From Pseudomonas sp. R76 (lineage in GTDB: Bacteria; Pseudomonadota; Gammaproteobacteria; Pseudomonadales; Pseudomonadaceae), in contig NZ_CP019428.1 in assembly GCF_009834565.1 (NCBI RefSeq), positions 868,001 to 932,000 on the forward strand: DNA of 64,000 bases. The letters run 5' to 3'. Position 1 is the first letter of the stretch. Every line of letters starts with the position of its first letter. Positions 8,906-17,042 of this stretch are shown in pieces. Under the pieces are notes generated by a model. The model was not told where the DNA came from and did not search any database. It saw only the letters and a program-made list of their open reading frames with translations. Both the position numbers and the translations under genes were made by a program.

Positions 8906-11900
8906 ATGTTTGAGCGCCTTATCCAATTCGCCATCGAGCAGCGCATCATCGTGCTGCTGGCGGTGCTGTTGATGGCCGGTGTCGGCATCGCCAGCTATCA
9001 GAAGTTGCCCATCGACGCGGTGCCTGACATCACCAACGTGCAGGTGCAGATCAACTCGGCGGCGGCTGGTTTTTCGCCGCTGGAAACGGAACAGCGCATT
9101 ACCTTTCCGATAGAAACGGCCATGGCCGGCTTGCCGGGTTTGCAGCAGACGCGTTCGTTGTCGCGCTCCGGTTTGTCCCAGGTGACGGTGATCTTCAAAG
9201 ACGGCACCGACCTGTTCTTCGCCCGCCAGTTGGTCAACGAGCGCCTGCAAGTGGCGCGCGAGCAATTGCCTACGGGTATCGAAACCGCGATGGGGCCGAT
9301 TTCCACCGGCCTCGGGGAAATTTTCCTATGGACTGTCGAAGCGGAAGACGGCGCACTCAAGGACGACGGCACGCCTTACACACCGACGGACCTGCGCGTC
9401 ATTCAGGATTGGATCATCAAGCCGCAACTGCGCAACGTGCCGGGCGTGGCCGAGATCAACACCATTGGCGGCTTTGCCAAGGAATACCAGATCGCCCCGG
9501 ACCCAAAACGCCTGGCGGCCTACAACCTGACGTTGACCGATTTAGTCACGGCGCTTGAGCGTAACAACGCCAACGTCGGTGCCGGTTATATCGAGCGCAG
9601 CGGCGAGCAACTGTTGATTCGCGCACCAGGGCAAGTGGCGTCGATAGATGACATCGCCAACATCGTAATCACCACCTCAGGCGGCACACCCATCCGCGTG
9701 CGCAACGTGGCGCAGGTCGAGATCGGCCGTGAGTTGCGCACCGGCGCCGCCACCGAAAATGGCCGCGAAGTGGTGCTGGGCACGGTGTTCATGTTGATTG
9801 GTGAAAACAGCCGAACCGTGTCCCTGGCGGTGGCGAAAAAACTTGAAGAGATCAACCGCTCGTTGCCTGAAGGCGTGGTGGCCGTCACCGTCTACGACCG
9901 CACCAACCTGGTGGAAAAAGCCATCGCCACGGTGAAGAAAAACCTCTTCGAAGGCGCGTTGCTGGTGGTCGCGGTGCTGTTCCTGTTCCTGGGCAATATC
10001 CGCGCGGCGTTGATCACGGCGATGGTGATTCCCCTGGCAATGTTGTTCACCTTTACCGGGATGTTCACCAACAAAGTCAGCGCCAACCTTATGAGCCTGG
10101 GCGCGTTGGACTTCGGGATTATTGTCGACGGCGCGGTGGTGATCGTCGAAAACGCCATTCGCCGCCTGGCCCATGCGCAGCAACGCCATGGCCGCCTGCT
10201 GACGCGCAGCGAGCGCCTGCACGAAGTGTTCGCCGCCGCCAAGGAAGCGCGGCGCGCGTTGATTTACGGGCAATTGATCATCATGGTGGTGTACCTGCCG
10301 ATCTTCGCCCTCACCGGTGTGGCTGGGAAGATGTTCCACCCCATGGCGTTCACCGTGGTCATCGCCTTGCTCGGCGCGATGATTCTGTCGGTGACGTTCG
10401 TGCCGGCCGCGATCGCGCTGTTCGTCACCGGCAAGGTCAAGGAAGAAGAAAACCTGGTAATGCGCACCGCACGCCGCACCTATGCGCCGGTGCTTGATTG
10501 GGTGATGACGCGCCGTCCACTGGTGTTCGGCCTTGCGGTGCTGACCATTGTCGCCTCTGGGGCAGTGGCCAGTCGTATGGGCAGTGAATTTATCCCCAGC
10601 CTCAGCGAAGGTGACTTTGCCCAACAGGCCTTGCGCGTGCCCGGCACCAGCCTGACGCAATCGGTGCAGATGCAACAGCAGTTGGAAAAAACCTTGATGG
10701 CCCAGGTGCCGGAAATCGAGCGGGTCTTCGCACGGACCGGCACTGCGGAAATCGCTTCCGACCCGATGCCGCCGAATATTTCCGACAGCTATGTGATGCT
10801 TAAACCGAAGGACCAATGGCCGGATCCGAAAAAATCCCGCGAGGCTTTGATCGAAGATATCCAGCGTGCCAGTGCGATTGTGCCGGGCAGTGCGTATGAA
10901 CTGTCGCAACCGATCCAGCTGCGTTTCAACGAGCTGATTTCCGGGGTGCGCAGTGACGTGGCAGTGAAGGTATTTGGCGACGACATGGCGGTGCTCAACA
11001 AGACCGCCGGAGAAATCGCCGAGACCCTGCAAAAGCTTGAGGGCGCTTCGGAAGTGAAGGTCGAGCAGACCTCCGGGCTGCCGGTGCTGACCATCAATAT
11101 CGACCGCGACAAGGCCGCGCGTTTTGGCCTGAATGTGGGCGATGTGCAAGACACCATTGCCGTCGCGGTCGGTGGGCGCCAGGCCGGTACGTTGTACGAA
11201 GGCGACCGGCGCTTTGACATGGTCGTGCGGTTGTCCGACGCGCTGCGCACTGATATCGACGGGTTGTCGCGGTTGTTGATTCCGGTGCCGGCGCTGGCCA
11301 GTAGCGCGTCGGGGCAGTTGGGCTTTATTGCCTTGTCCCAGGTCGCCAGTCTGGATCTGGTGCTTGGCCCCAACCAGATCAGCCGCGAGAACGGTAAGCG
11401 CTTGGTGATCGTCAGCGCCAACGTACGCGGGCGAGATATCGGTTCGTTCGTTGACGAAGCCGAGGCGGCCATCAGCACCCAGGTGAAGGTGCCGGCGGGT
11501 TACTGGACCACTTGGGGCGGCCAGTTCGAACAGCTGAAGGAAGCCTCCGAGCGTTTGCGCATTGTGGTGCCGGTGGCGTTGCTGCTGGTGTTCGGGCTGC
11601 TGTTCATGATGTTCAACAACCTCAAGGACGGCCTGCTGGTGTTTACCGGGATTCCCTTCGCGTTGACCGGTGGGATCATGGCGCTGTGGCTGCGGGATAT
11701 TCCGCTGTCGATCTCGGCGGGCGTGGGCTTTATCGCGCTGTCCGGCGTGGCGGTGCTGAACGGCCTGGTGATGATTGCCTTTATCCGCAACCTGCGTGAG
11801 GAAGGGCGCCTGTTGTCGGTGGCCGTCAACGAAGGCGCACTCACGCGTTTGCGCCCGGTATTGATGACCGCATTGGTGGCATCGCTGGGGTTTATCCCCA

Positions 11901-12040
11901 TGGCGTTGGCCACCGGCACCGGCGCCGAGGTGCAGCGGCCGTTGGCGACGGTGGTGATCGGCGGGATTATTTCTTCTACGTTGCTCACGTTGCTGGTACT
12001 GCCGGCGCTGTATCAATGGGCGCATCGCAAGGAGGAATAA
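8906..12040 (+). CDS. czcA: HME-RND heavy-metal efflux pump CzcA
   Basis: 1044 residues, full length for the heavy-metal (HME) branch of RND pumps. The N-terminal transmembrane entry (FERLIQFAIEQRIIVLL), the periplasmic porter domain (VPDITNVQVQ), and the TM4 proton-relay region LGALDFGIIVDGAVVIVENA with the DFG..D..E charges typical of CzcA are all visible. The second half repeats the RND fold, ending with TM helices near LLTLLVLPALYQW. It is driven by the proton gradient and exports Zn2+, Cd2+ or Co2+. The last 24 bp of its coding sequence form the start of the 216-bp tandem repeat that follows. Confidence 0.95.
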   Translation: MFERLIQFAIEQRIIVLLAVLLMAGVGIASYQKLPIDAVPDITNVQVQINSAAAGFSPLETEQRITFPIETAMAGLPGLQQTRSLSRSGLSQVTVIFKDGTDLFFARQLVNERLQVAREQLPTGIETAMGPISTGLGEIFLWTVEAEDGALKDDGTPYTPTDLRVIQDWIIKPQLRNVPGVAEINTIGGFAKEYQIAPDPKRLAAYNLTLTDLVTALERNNANVGAGYIERSGEQLLIRAPGQVASIDDIANIVITTSGGTPIRVRNVAQVEIGRELRTGAATENGREVVLGTVFMLIGENSRTVSLAVAKKLEEINRSLPEGVVAVTVYDRTNLVEKAIATVKKNLFEGALLVVAVLFLFLGNIRAALITAMVIPLAMLFTFTGMFTNKVSANLMSLGALDFGIIVDGAVVIVENAIRRLAHAQQRHGRLLTRSERLHEVFAAAKEARRALIYGQLIIMVVYLPIFALTGVAGKMFHPMAFTVVIALLGAMILSVTFVPAAIALFVTGKVKEEENLVMRTARRTYAPVLDWVMTRRPLVFGLAVLTIVASGAVASRMGSEFIPSLSEGDFAQQALRVPGTSLTQSVQMQQQLEKTLMAQVPEIERVFARTGTAEIASDPMPPNISDSYVMLKPKDQWPDPKKSREALIEDIQRASAIVPGSAYELSQPIQLRFNELISGVRSDVAVKVFGDDMAVLNKTAGEIAETLQKLEGASEVKVEQTSGLPVLTINIDRDKAARFGLNVGDVQDTIAVAVGGRQAGTLYEGDRRFDMVVRLSDALRTDIDGLSRLLIPVPALASSASGQLGFIALSQVASLDLVLGPNQISRENGKRLVIVSANVRGRDIGSFVDEAEAAISTQVKVPAGYWTTWGGQFEQLKEASERLRIVVPVALLLVFGLLFMMFNNLKDGLLVFTGIPFALTGGIMALWLRDIPLSISAGVGFIALSGVAVLNGLVMIAFIRNLREEGRLLSVAVNEGALTRLRPVLMTALVASLGFIPMALATGTGAEVQRPLATVVIGGIISSTLLTLLVLPALYQWAHRKEE

Positions 12041-12641
12041 GGCGGGCGCGGTACTGAAATCCCAGGAATCAACTGTGGGAGCTGTCGAGCTTCAGCGAGG
12101 CTGCGAAAGCGGTGGTTCAGGCGATACTTCTATTGGCTGTGCCGCCGTCTTCGCGGCCTCGCTGAAGCTCGACGGCTCCCACATGGATCTGCTTGAGTTT
12201 GAAGTACCTGGCAGGCTGCACACATCACACAGTGGGCGCATCGCAAGGAGGAATGAGGCGGGTGCGGTACTGAAATCCCGGAGATCAACTGTGGGAGCTG
12301 TCGAGCTTTAGCGAGGCTGCGAAAGCGGTGGTTCAGTCGGCACTTCTATTGGCTGTGCCGCCGCCTTCGCGGCCTCGCTGAAGCTCGACGGCTCCCACAT
12401 GGATCTGCTTGAGTTTGAAGTACCTGGCAGGCTGCACACATCACACAGTGGGCGCATCGCAAGGAGGAATGAGGCGGACGCGGTACTGAAATCCCAGGGA
12501 TCAACTGTGGGAGCTGTCGAGCTTCAGCGAGGCTGCGAAAGTGGTGGTTCAGTCGATACTTCTATTGGCTGTGCAGCCGCCTTCGCGGCCTCGCTGAAGC
12601 TCGACGGCTCCCACATTGATCTGCTTGAGTTTGAAGTACCT
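12017..12641. repeat. 216-bp tandem repeat (2.9 copies) between czcA and czcS, each with a REPIN-like palindrome
   Basis: Copies start at 12017, 12233 and 12449; the spacing is exactly 216 bp both times. Each unit begins with the last codons of czcA (TGGGCGCATCGCAAGGAGGA) and contains a large inverted repeat with GTGGGAGC/GCTCCCAC ends enclosing CTGCGAAAG and CTTCGCGG. The first two units end in a stretch (CCTGGCAGGCTGC, CACATC) that matches the 3' coding end of czcS at about 12687-12706. The third copy runs directly into the czcS stop. The unit therefore fuses pieces of both neighbouring genes. Copies differ at scattered bases. Open frames across the repeat are not treated as genes. Confidence 0.9.
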
Positions 12642-14031
12642 AGGCAGCGACTTGAGGAAACACCAGGCGAAACAAGGTGAAACCACCTGGCAGGCTGCGC
12701 ACATCGGCTTGCCCCTGGTGCAGGGTCATGATCGACCGCACGATGGCCAGGCCCAGCCCGGTGCCGCCCTCGGTGCGGGCGCGGCTGCTGTCTACACGGT
12801 AGAAACGTTCGAACAGGTGCGGCAGGTGTTGCGCTTCGATTCCTGGCCCGGGGTTGCTGACGGACAGCGACACGTGGTTGCCGTAGGCCTCTACCAACAG
12901 CGAAATATGCGAACCCGCGGGGCTATGGCGGATCGCGTTGGACAGCAGGTTCGACAAGGCACGTTGGATCATCAGGCGATCACCGTGCACCTGGGCATCG
13001 CCACTGAGGGTCAGGGTCAGTTGTTTGTCTTCGGCGCTCAGTGCGAACAGGTCCATCACCCGGTTAGCTTCCTCCATTAACGACACGGCGACGAACGACG
13101 CCCGTGCCGCCGGGTGGCTGACCTGGGCCAGAAACAGCATGTCGGAGACGATGCGCGCCAGGCGCTCCAGCTCTTCGGTGTTGGATTCCAACACCGCTTT
13201 GTATGCTTCTGGCGGGCGCTGGCGCGACAGCGTCACTTGGGCCTTGCCCATCAGATTGGTCAGCGGCGCGCGCAGTTCGTGGGCGAGGTCGTCGGAAAAT
13301 TGCGACAGCTGCTGTACGCCCGCATCCAGGCGGTCGAGCATCACGTTGAAGCCGTGCGCCAACTCGCCCAGTTCCTTGGGCAGGTTGTCGACGGACAAGC
13401 GATGGGTCAGGTCCTGGGTGGTGACTTTGGCCGCCACACCGCTGAACTGTTTCAACGGCGCCAGCCCACGCTGCACCAGCCACCAGGCGCCCATGCCGAT
13501 CAATATCAAGAGCATGGGCAACGCGATGACTGTGGCGCGAAGATAGGCACTGAGCAGTGCCTGGTCGTCCATCCGGTCCAGGGACAGCAGCACGCGTACG
13601 CGTTCGCCGCTGGCCAGGCGCATCAGGCTGGAAGCGCTGAGTACTTGGTTACCATTGCTGTCGGCCCAGTTGAGGTAACCGAGGGTTTCGCGCGGTGTGA
13701 AGTCTGTCAGCAGCGGTTCCTGCGGTTTGGCCCCGGCGCTGAGTAACACGCTGTCATCGGGGGCTGTGCCGACGATGGTCAGGTAGAAGTTGTCATGGCC
13801 GATCACCAAGTCCATCAGCGCGTGCGGGCGAGCTCGGATAGCGCTGGCATCCAAGCCCTGTGACAGACTGTGCTGGATCTGTTCCATCTTGCTCTCCAGG
13901 CCCTTGCGCGCGAGTTTTTCCAGCTCGTGGGTCAGCGCCAGGTAGGCGAGGGTGGCCAGCAACAGCACCAGGCCTGCGCCCATCACGCTGACCGTCAGCC
14001 CCAGGCGCATCGACAAACTGCTGGCTTTCAT
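12640..14031 (-). CDS. czcS: Heavy-metal sensor histidine kinase CzcS
   Basis: 463 residues. The N-terminal TM helix (LGLTVSVMGAGLVLLLATLAYLAL), a periplasmic sensor domain of about 130 residues, a second TM (VIALPMLLILIGMGAWWLV), a HAMP linker, a HisKA box DDLAHELRAPLTNLMG (phosphorylated His) and an HATPase domain with N-, G1- and G2-box features (RALSNLLSNAIRHS, GTGLGLAIV). It belongs to the heavy-metal sensor kinase family that senses periplasmic Zn/Cd/Co and phosphorylates CzcR. Its start overlaps the czcR stop by 4 bp. Here czcRS is convergent with czcCBA rather than next to the czcC promoter. The 3' end abuts the tandem repeat. Confidence 0.92.
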   Translation of the reverse strand: MKASSLSMRLGLTVSVMGAGLVLLLATLAYLALTHELEKLARKGLESKMEQIQHSLSQGLDASAIRARPHALMDLVIGHDNFYLTIVGTAPDDSVLLSAGAKPQEPLLTDFTPRETLGYLNWADSNGNQVLSASSLMRLASGERVRVLLSLDRMDDQALLSAYLRATVIALPMLLILIGMGAWWLVQRGLAPLKQFSGVAAKVTTQDLTHRLSVDNLPKELGELAHGFNVMLDRLDAGVQQLSQFSDDLAHELRAPLTNLMGKAQVTLSRQRPPEAYKAVLESNTEELERLARIVSDMLFLAQVSHPAARASFVAVSLMEEANRVMDLFALSAEDKQLTLTLSGDAQVHGDRLMIQRALSNLLSNAIRHSPAGSHISLLVEAYGNHVSLSVSNPGPGIEAQHLPHLFERFYRVDSSRARTEGGTGLGLAIVRSIMTLHQGQADVRSLPGGFTLFRLVFPQVAA

Positions 14032-14702
14032 TGACGCGCCTCCAGCACATATCCCACACCGCGAATGGTGTGGATCAGCTTGACCTCACTCTGGTCATCC
14101 ACCTTGGCGCGCAGGCGGCTGATAGACACTTCCACCACGTTGGTGTCGCAGTCGAAATTCATGTCCCACACCAGCGAAATAATTTGCGTACGGGTCAGCA
14201 CTTCACCGGTCTGGCGCATCAGCACCTGCAGCAGCGCGAATTCCTTGGTGGTCAGGTCGATACGCCGGGTACCGCGGTACGCGCGATGGCGGCGTGGGTC
14301 CAGCTCCAGGTCCTGCACGCGGAATACGTCCGGCTGTGGGATATGTTCGCTGCGGCGCAACAGCGTGCGCACCCGCGCGAGCAGCTCGGGAAATTCGAAG
14401 GGTTTGACCAGGTAATCATCGGCGCCCATGTCCAGGCCCTTGATCTTGTCGGCCAGCCGGCCGCGGGCAGTCAGCATCATGACGCGTTGGCTGCCATTGC
14501 GGCGCAATTGCTCCAGCACTTCCCAGCCATCCTTGCCTGGCAGGTTGACGTCGAGGATGACCAGCTCATAGGCGTGCTGCCCGGCCAGGTGCAGGCCGTC
14601 GATACCGTTGGACGCACAGTCGACCACATAACCACTTTCATTCAGGCCTTGCTGCAGGTAGTCGGCGGTTTTTTGCTCGTCCTCAACTACAAGGATACGC
14701 AT
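14028..14702 (-). CDS. czcR: OmpR-type response regulator CzcR
   Basis: 224 residues. Receiver domain with the acidic pair VVEDEQ, phospho-acceptor aspartate in LVILDVNLPGKDGWE, the conserved Thr in VMMLTARG and Lys in DDYLVKPFEF. The C-terminal winged helix ends LIHTIRGVGYVLEARQ, typical of OmpR/PhoB regulators. It should bind promoters of czcCBA and, by analogy with P. aeruginosa, the OprD-type porin. First gene of czcRS; its own promoter has an unusual 19-bp spacer (separate entry). Confidence 0.93.
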   Translation of the reverse strand: MRILVVEDEQKTADYLQQGLNESGYVVDCASNGIDGLHLAGQHAYELVILDVNLPGKDGWEVLEQLRRNGSQRVMMLTARGRLADKIKGLDMGADDYLVKPFEFPELLARVRTLLRRSEHIPQPDVFRVQDLELDPRRHRAYRGTRRIDLTTKEFALLQVLMRQTGEVLTRTQIISLVWDMNFDCDTNVVEVSISRLRAKVDDQSEVKLIHTIRGVGYVLEARQ

Positions 14703-14774
14703 GGGGATTTACCTTTTTCGGGTGAGAGAAGGGCGCCATTTCCTTATGGAATAGGGTGTCTTGGGAGTAGGAAA

Positions 14775-14805
14775 AGTCTGAAGTGTGAAGTAGCTTCAGG
14801 GTCAA
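14775..14805 (-). promoter_or_regulatory. czcR promoter with 19-bp spacer and central palindrome (MerR-like layout)
   Basis: On the minus strand: -35 TTGACC, then 19 bp containing the perfect palindrome TGAAG-CTA-CTTCA, then -10-like CAGACT. A 19-bp spacer with a dyad between the hexamers is the hallmark of promoters activated by MerR-family metal sensors. It lies about 73 bp upstream of the czcR start. No MerR gene is in the window. It could instead be a CzcR autoregulatory site. Confidence 0.4.
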
Positions 14806-14838
14806 CTGCGACCATTGGTCGCGATTAAGCCGGCGCGC

Positions 14839-14867
14839 AAAAAAAACGCCCCAGAGGGGCGTTAAAA
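14839..14867 (-). terminator. Intrinsic terminator
   Basis: ACGCCCC/GGGGCGT stem with a 3-base loop and an uninterrupted T-run on the minus strand. A-rich flanks make it potentially bidirectional. It lies downstream of the porin gene and of the candidate small RNA, and upstream of the czcR promoter. Confidence 0.85.
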
Positions 14868-14950
14868 AATCATCTCTTTCCAAAGGAGCTCCGAAAAAGC
14901 TTCAGAGATGAATGTTGCTCGGTGTAAAAAAGTTTGAGCGAGTATAGGAA
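14843..14950 (-). ncRNA. Candidate small RNA between the OprD porin and czcR
   Basis: Read on the minus strand, a TATACT -10-like hexamer lies at about 14940-14945. About 100 nt follow, including a long stem whose arms are CATCTCT and AGAGATG (about 14867-14906). A strong intrinsic terminator comes next (ACGCCCC-TCT-GGGGCGT then eight T). No open frame with a ribosome site fits here. The -35 element is weak. The alternative is that the terminator simply ends the porin transcript. Confidence 0.35.
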
Positions 14951-15060
14951 GCTCAACTTAACGGGAAGCTGGGGCTAATATTACAGTTTTGATAGTTATC
15001 ACTTTGTGAGCAAATGTTAGTTAAGGGCGAACGAATGTAAACGTTCCCGGCAATGATTAT

Positions 15061-16380
15061 TCAGAGAGCCACCAGTGGGTATTCGGCAATCAGGCGAACT
15101 TCCTCCAGGTCCGATTCGAAAGCACTCGAGCGAACGGTTGCCTGGCGCAACCGCAACGACAAATCCTTCAGGTTGCCACTTTGCACCACGTACTTGGCCT
15201 CGAAGTTTCGCTCCCAGCGGCGTTGGTCCGTCAGCGGGTTACCCGCCGAATCGCGGCGCATATACACAGCGTTCGAGTTGCTGTAGTCGGCGCCGCTGCC
15301 TTTTGCGTAACGGGTCATGAATGACAGGCCGGGAACACCGAAGGCTTGCATGTCCAAGTCATAGCGTGCCATCCACGAGCGTTCCTTGGGCGAGTTGAAG
15401 TCGCTGTACTGGATGGAGTTGTTGAGGAAAATCGAGTCCGATTGACGCAGGTAATCGAAGTCGTCATCACCGTTGTTACGCTGGTGCGACACGGCCAGGC
15501 TGTGGGCGCCGACCTTGACCCCAAGCCGCGCGCTCCAGATGTTGTTATCGAATTGCCCCAGCAGCTTTTTGCCCTCGTCCACGGCCTTGTAATAGTTGAA
15601 GTCGCCGAACAACGACACGTCGTCATTCAGCGGGTAACTGGCGGCACTGCCGAAATAGTACTGGTCCCAGGCGTCCTTCAGGCGGCTGCTGTACAGGCTG
15701 ACACTGAGGTGTTTATTGACGCTGTATTCACCGCCGAAATAGCCGGCCCAGGGCGAATCGACCTTGCCCGCATAGAAGGTCGCAAAGCCCTTGTTCATGC
15801 CGCTTTCGCTGGGCTGGCTCATGCCGCTCAGGCGTCCGCCCTGAACGCTCAAGCCCTCAATGCTGGTGTTCTGTGCGGTGACGCCGCGAAAACTTTCCGG
15901 CAATAAACGCGAGTCACCGGCGGCCACCACCGGCGTGGCCGGGAACACGTCGCCGGCCTTGATGACGGTGTCCAACACACGCAATTTCGCGGCGCCGCCG
16001 AACTTGCTGTAGCCACTTTCAGGGTGATTGTCGCTGTCTACCGGCAATACGCCAAACGAGCCCTTGCCGCCGCTGCGGCCGGTGCCCGAGTCGAGTTTCA
16101 GGCCGTACATGGCAAACGCATCCAGGCCAAATCCCACGGTGCCTTGAGTAAACCCGGATTCGAATTTACCGATCAAACCCTGCGCCCAGGCTTCCGAATA
16201 GCCATTGCCGGTAGGGCTGGATTGGCCCTTGCGGTCGTCGCGGTTGAAGTAAAAGTTGCGCGCCAGCACGTTCACGCTGCTGCCTTCGATAAAGCCTTCA
16301 GGTTTGTTTTCCACGGCGACGGCTGCCAGTGGCAGTGCGGCAATCAGTGAAAAGGGAAGGGTGTAGTAAGCAATGTTCAT
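15061..16380 (-). CDS. OprD-family outer membrane porin
   Basis: 439 residues. Signal peptide MNIAYYTLPFSLIAALPLAAVA, then the OprD start pattern EGSSVNVLARNFYFNRD. The body has alternating beta-strand patterns and ends in an aromatic/aliphatic strand RLIAEYPLVAL. OprD-family porins are 18-strand channels specific for basic amino acids or carboxylates. The position beside czcRS fits the known link in P. aeruginosa in which CzcR represses oprD on zinc exposure. The upstream region shares a sequence element with the czcC promoter. The specific substrate cannot be told. Confidence 0.9.
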   Translation of the reverse strand: MNIAYYTLPFSLIAALPLAAVAVENKPEGFIEGSSVNVLARNFYFNRDDRKGQSSPTGNGYSEAWAQGLIGKFESGFTQGTVGFGLDAFAMYGLKLDSGTGRSGGKGSFGVLPVDSDNHPESGYSKFGGAAKLRVLDTVIKAGDVFPATPVVAAGDSRLLPESFRGVTAQNTSIEGLSVQGGRLSGMSQPSESGMNKGFATFYAGKVDSPWAGYFGGEYSVNKHLSVSLYSSRLKDAWDQYYFGSAASYPLNDDVSLFGDFNYYKAVDEGKKLLGQFDNNIWSARLGVKVGAHSLAVSHQRNNGDDDFDYLRQSDSIFLNNSIQYSDFNSPKERSWMARYDLDMQAFGVPGLSFMTRYAKGSGADYSNSNAVYMRRDSAGNPLTDQRRWERNFEAKYVVQSGNLKDLSLRLRQATVRSSAFESDLEEVRLIAEYPLVAL

Positions 16381-16474
16381 GTTTCGCTCCTGGGGGTTGG
16401 CAGTTTTCAGCTTCTTATAGGGTGGGCGTTCTTATTGATCTGGCCCGGGCTGATAGTTGCAAACGGCGGATAAC

Positions 16475-16540
16475 GGTTAGGTGGCGTCAACATTACAATT
16501 CTGGAAACTCACGCCCACCTAACAGATAAGTAATGTTTTA
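16475..16540. promoter_or_regulatory. Divergent regulatory region with 9-bp inverted repeat, shared with czcC upstream region
   Basis: GTTAGGTGG (from 16476) and CCACCTAAC (to 16522) form an inverted repeat between the porin and DUF2790 genes. Flanking it are AACATTACAA at 16489 and AAGTAATGTT at 16528. Both halves match the czcC upstream element in opposite orientations, consistent with one response regulator controlling both divergent promoters. Confidence 0.45.
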
Positions 16541-16605
16541 GTGAACATTGCGACAGGGTCGGTTGATTAGTCTCGTTACTGAACTTTTCAATCGAGGAAA
16601 CTGTT

Positions 16606-16938
16606 ATGAACGCTTTTAAAATCGGCTTGGGTGTATTAGCGGCAGTCTTGTCATTCGGTGCTTTGGCAGAAGGCGGCGGGGATCGCACCTTTGCCCTGAT
16701 GATGGAGCGCAATGAAAAAGCCATGGCGGCCTACGCCGAAAGAAAGGGCAAACCGATGCCTGAGGTTCAGGCCTACCGCTACGGCATGAAGCTGGACATT
16801 GCCAAAGTCGTCAACGTGACGCCGCCGATCCGTTCGTGCAACCCGGTGCCGTCGCGCATGACTTATGAAGACTCCAGCGGCAAGCTCAATACCCTTGAGT
16901 ATCAAGTGATGGGCGTGTGCAAAAATAACGGTGGTTAA
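16606..16938 (+). CDS. DUF2790 family small periplasmic protein
   Basis: 110 residues. Signal peptide [21 protein letters not shown], then a mature domain with the DUF2790 pattern [13 protein letters not shown] and two cysteines (RSCNPV and GVCKNNGG) that could form a disulfide. These small secreted proteins are typical of Pseudomonas and often sit beside copper/zinc resistance genes; their function is unknown. GAGGAAACT precedes the ATG. Its upstream region shares the putative CzcR element, so metal-responsive expression is likely by inference. Confidence 0.85.
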   Translation: MNAFKIGLGVLAAVLSFGALAEGGGDRTFALMMERNEKAMAAYAERKGKPMPEVQAYRYGMKLDIAKVVNVTPPIRSCNPVPSRMTYEDSSGKLNTLEYQVMGVCKNNGG

Positions 16939-17042
16939 TGGATCCAAGAAAACAGTTGGCCCGGCGTGAAAAAACGCTTCAGAAAACGCCGACAGCGCCG
17001 ATGCAGGTCAGATCCACCTCCCCAAATGACCATCGGTGCCCA

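Noticed and set aside
9677-12025. A 782-codon open frame on the minus strand within czcA
   Set aside because: It is the antisense shadow of a GC-rich conserved pump gene; it has no recognisable domains and is rich in His, Gln and Arg.
12017-12641. CRISPR-like array
   Set aside because: The repeats are 216 bp with no short repeat/unique spacer pattern, and no cas genes are present.
12075-12680. Open frames (78 and 93 codons) running through the 216-bp repeats
   Set aside because: They stay open only because the unit length is divisible by three; the sequence is a REPIN-like palindrome with no ribosome site.
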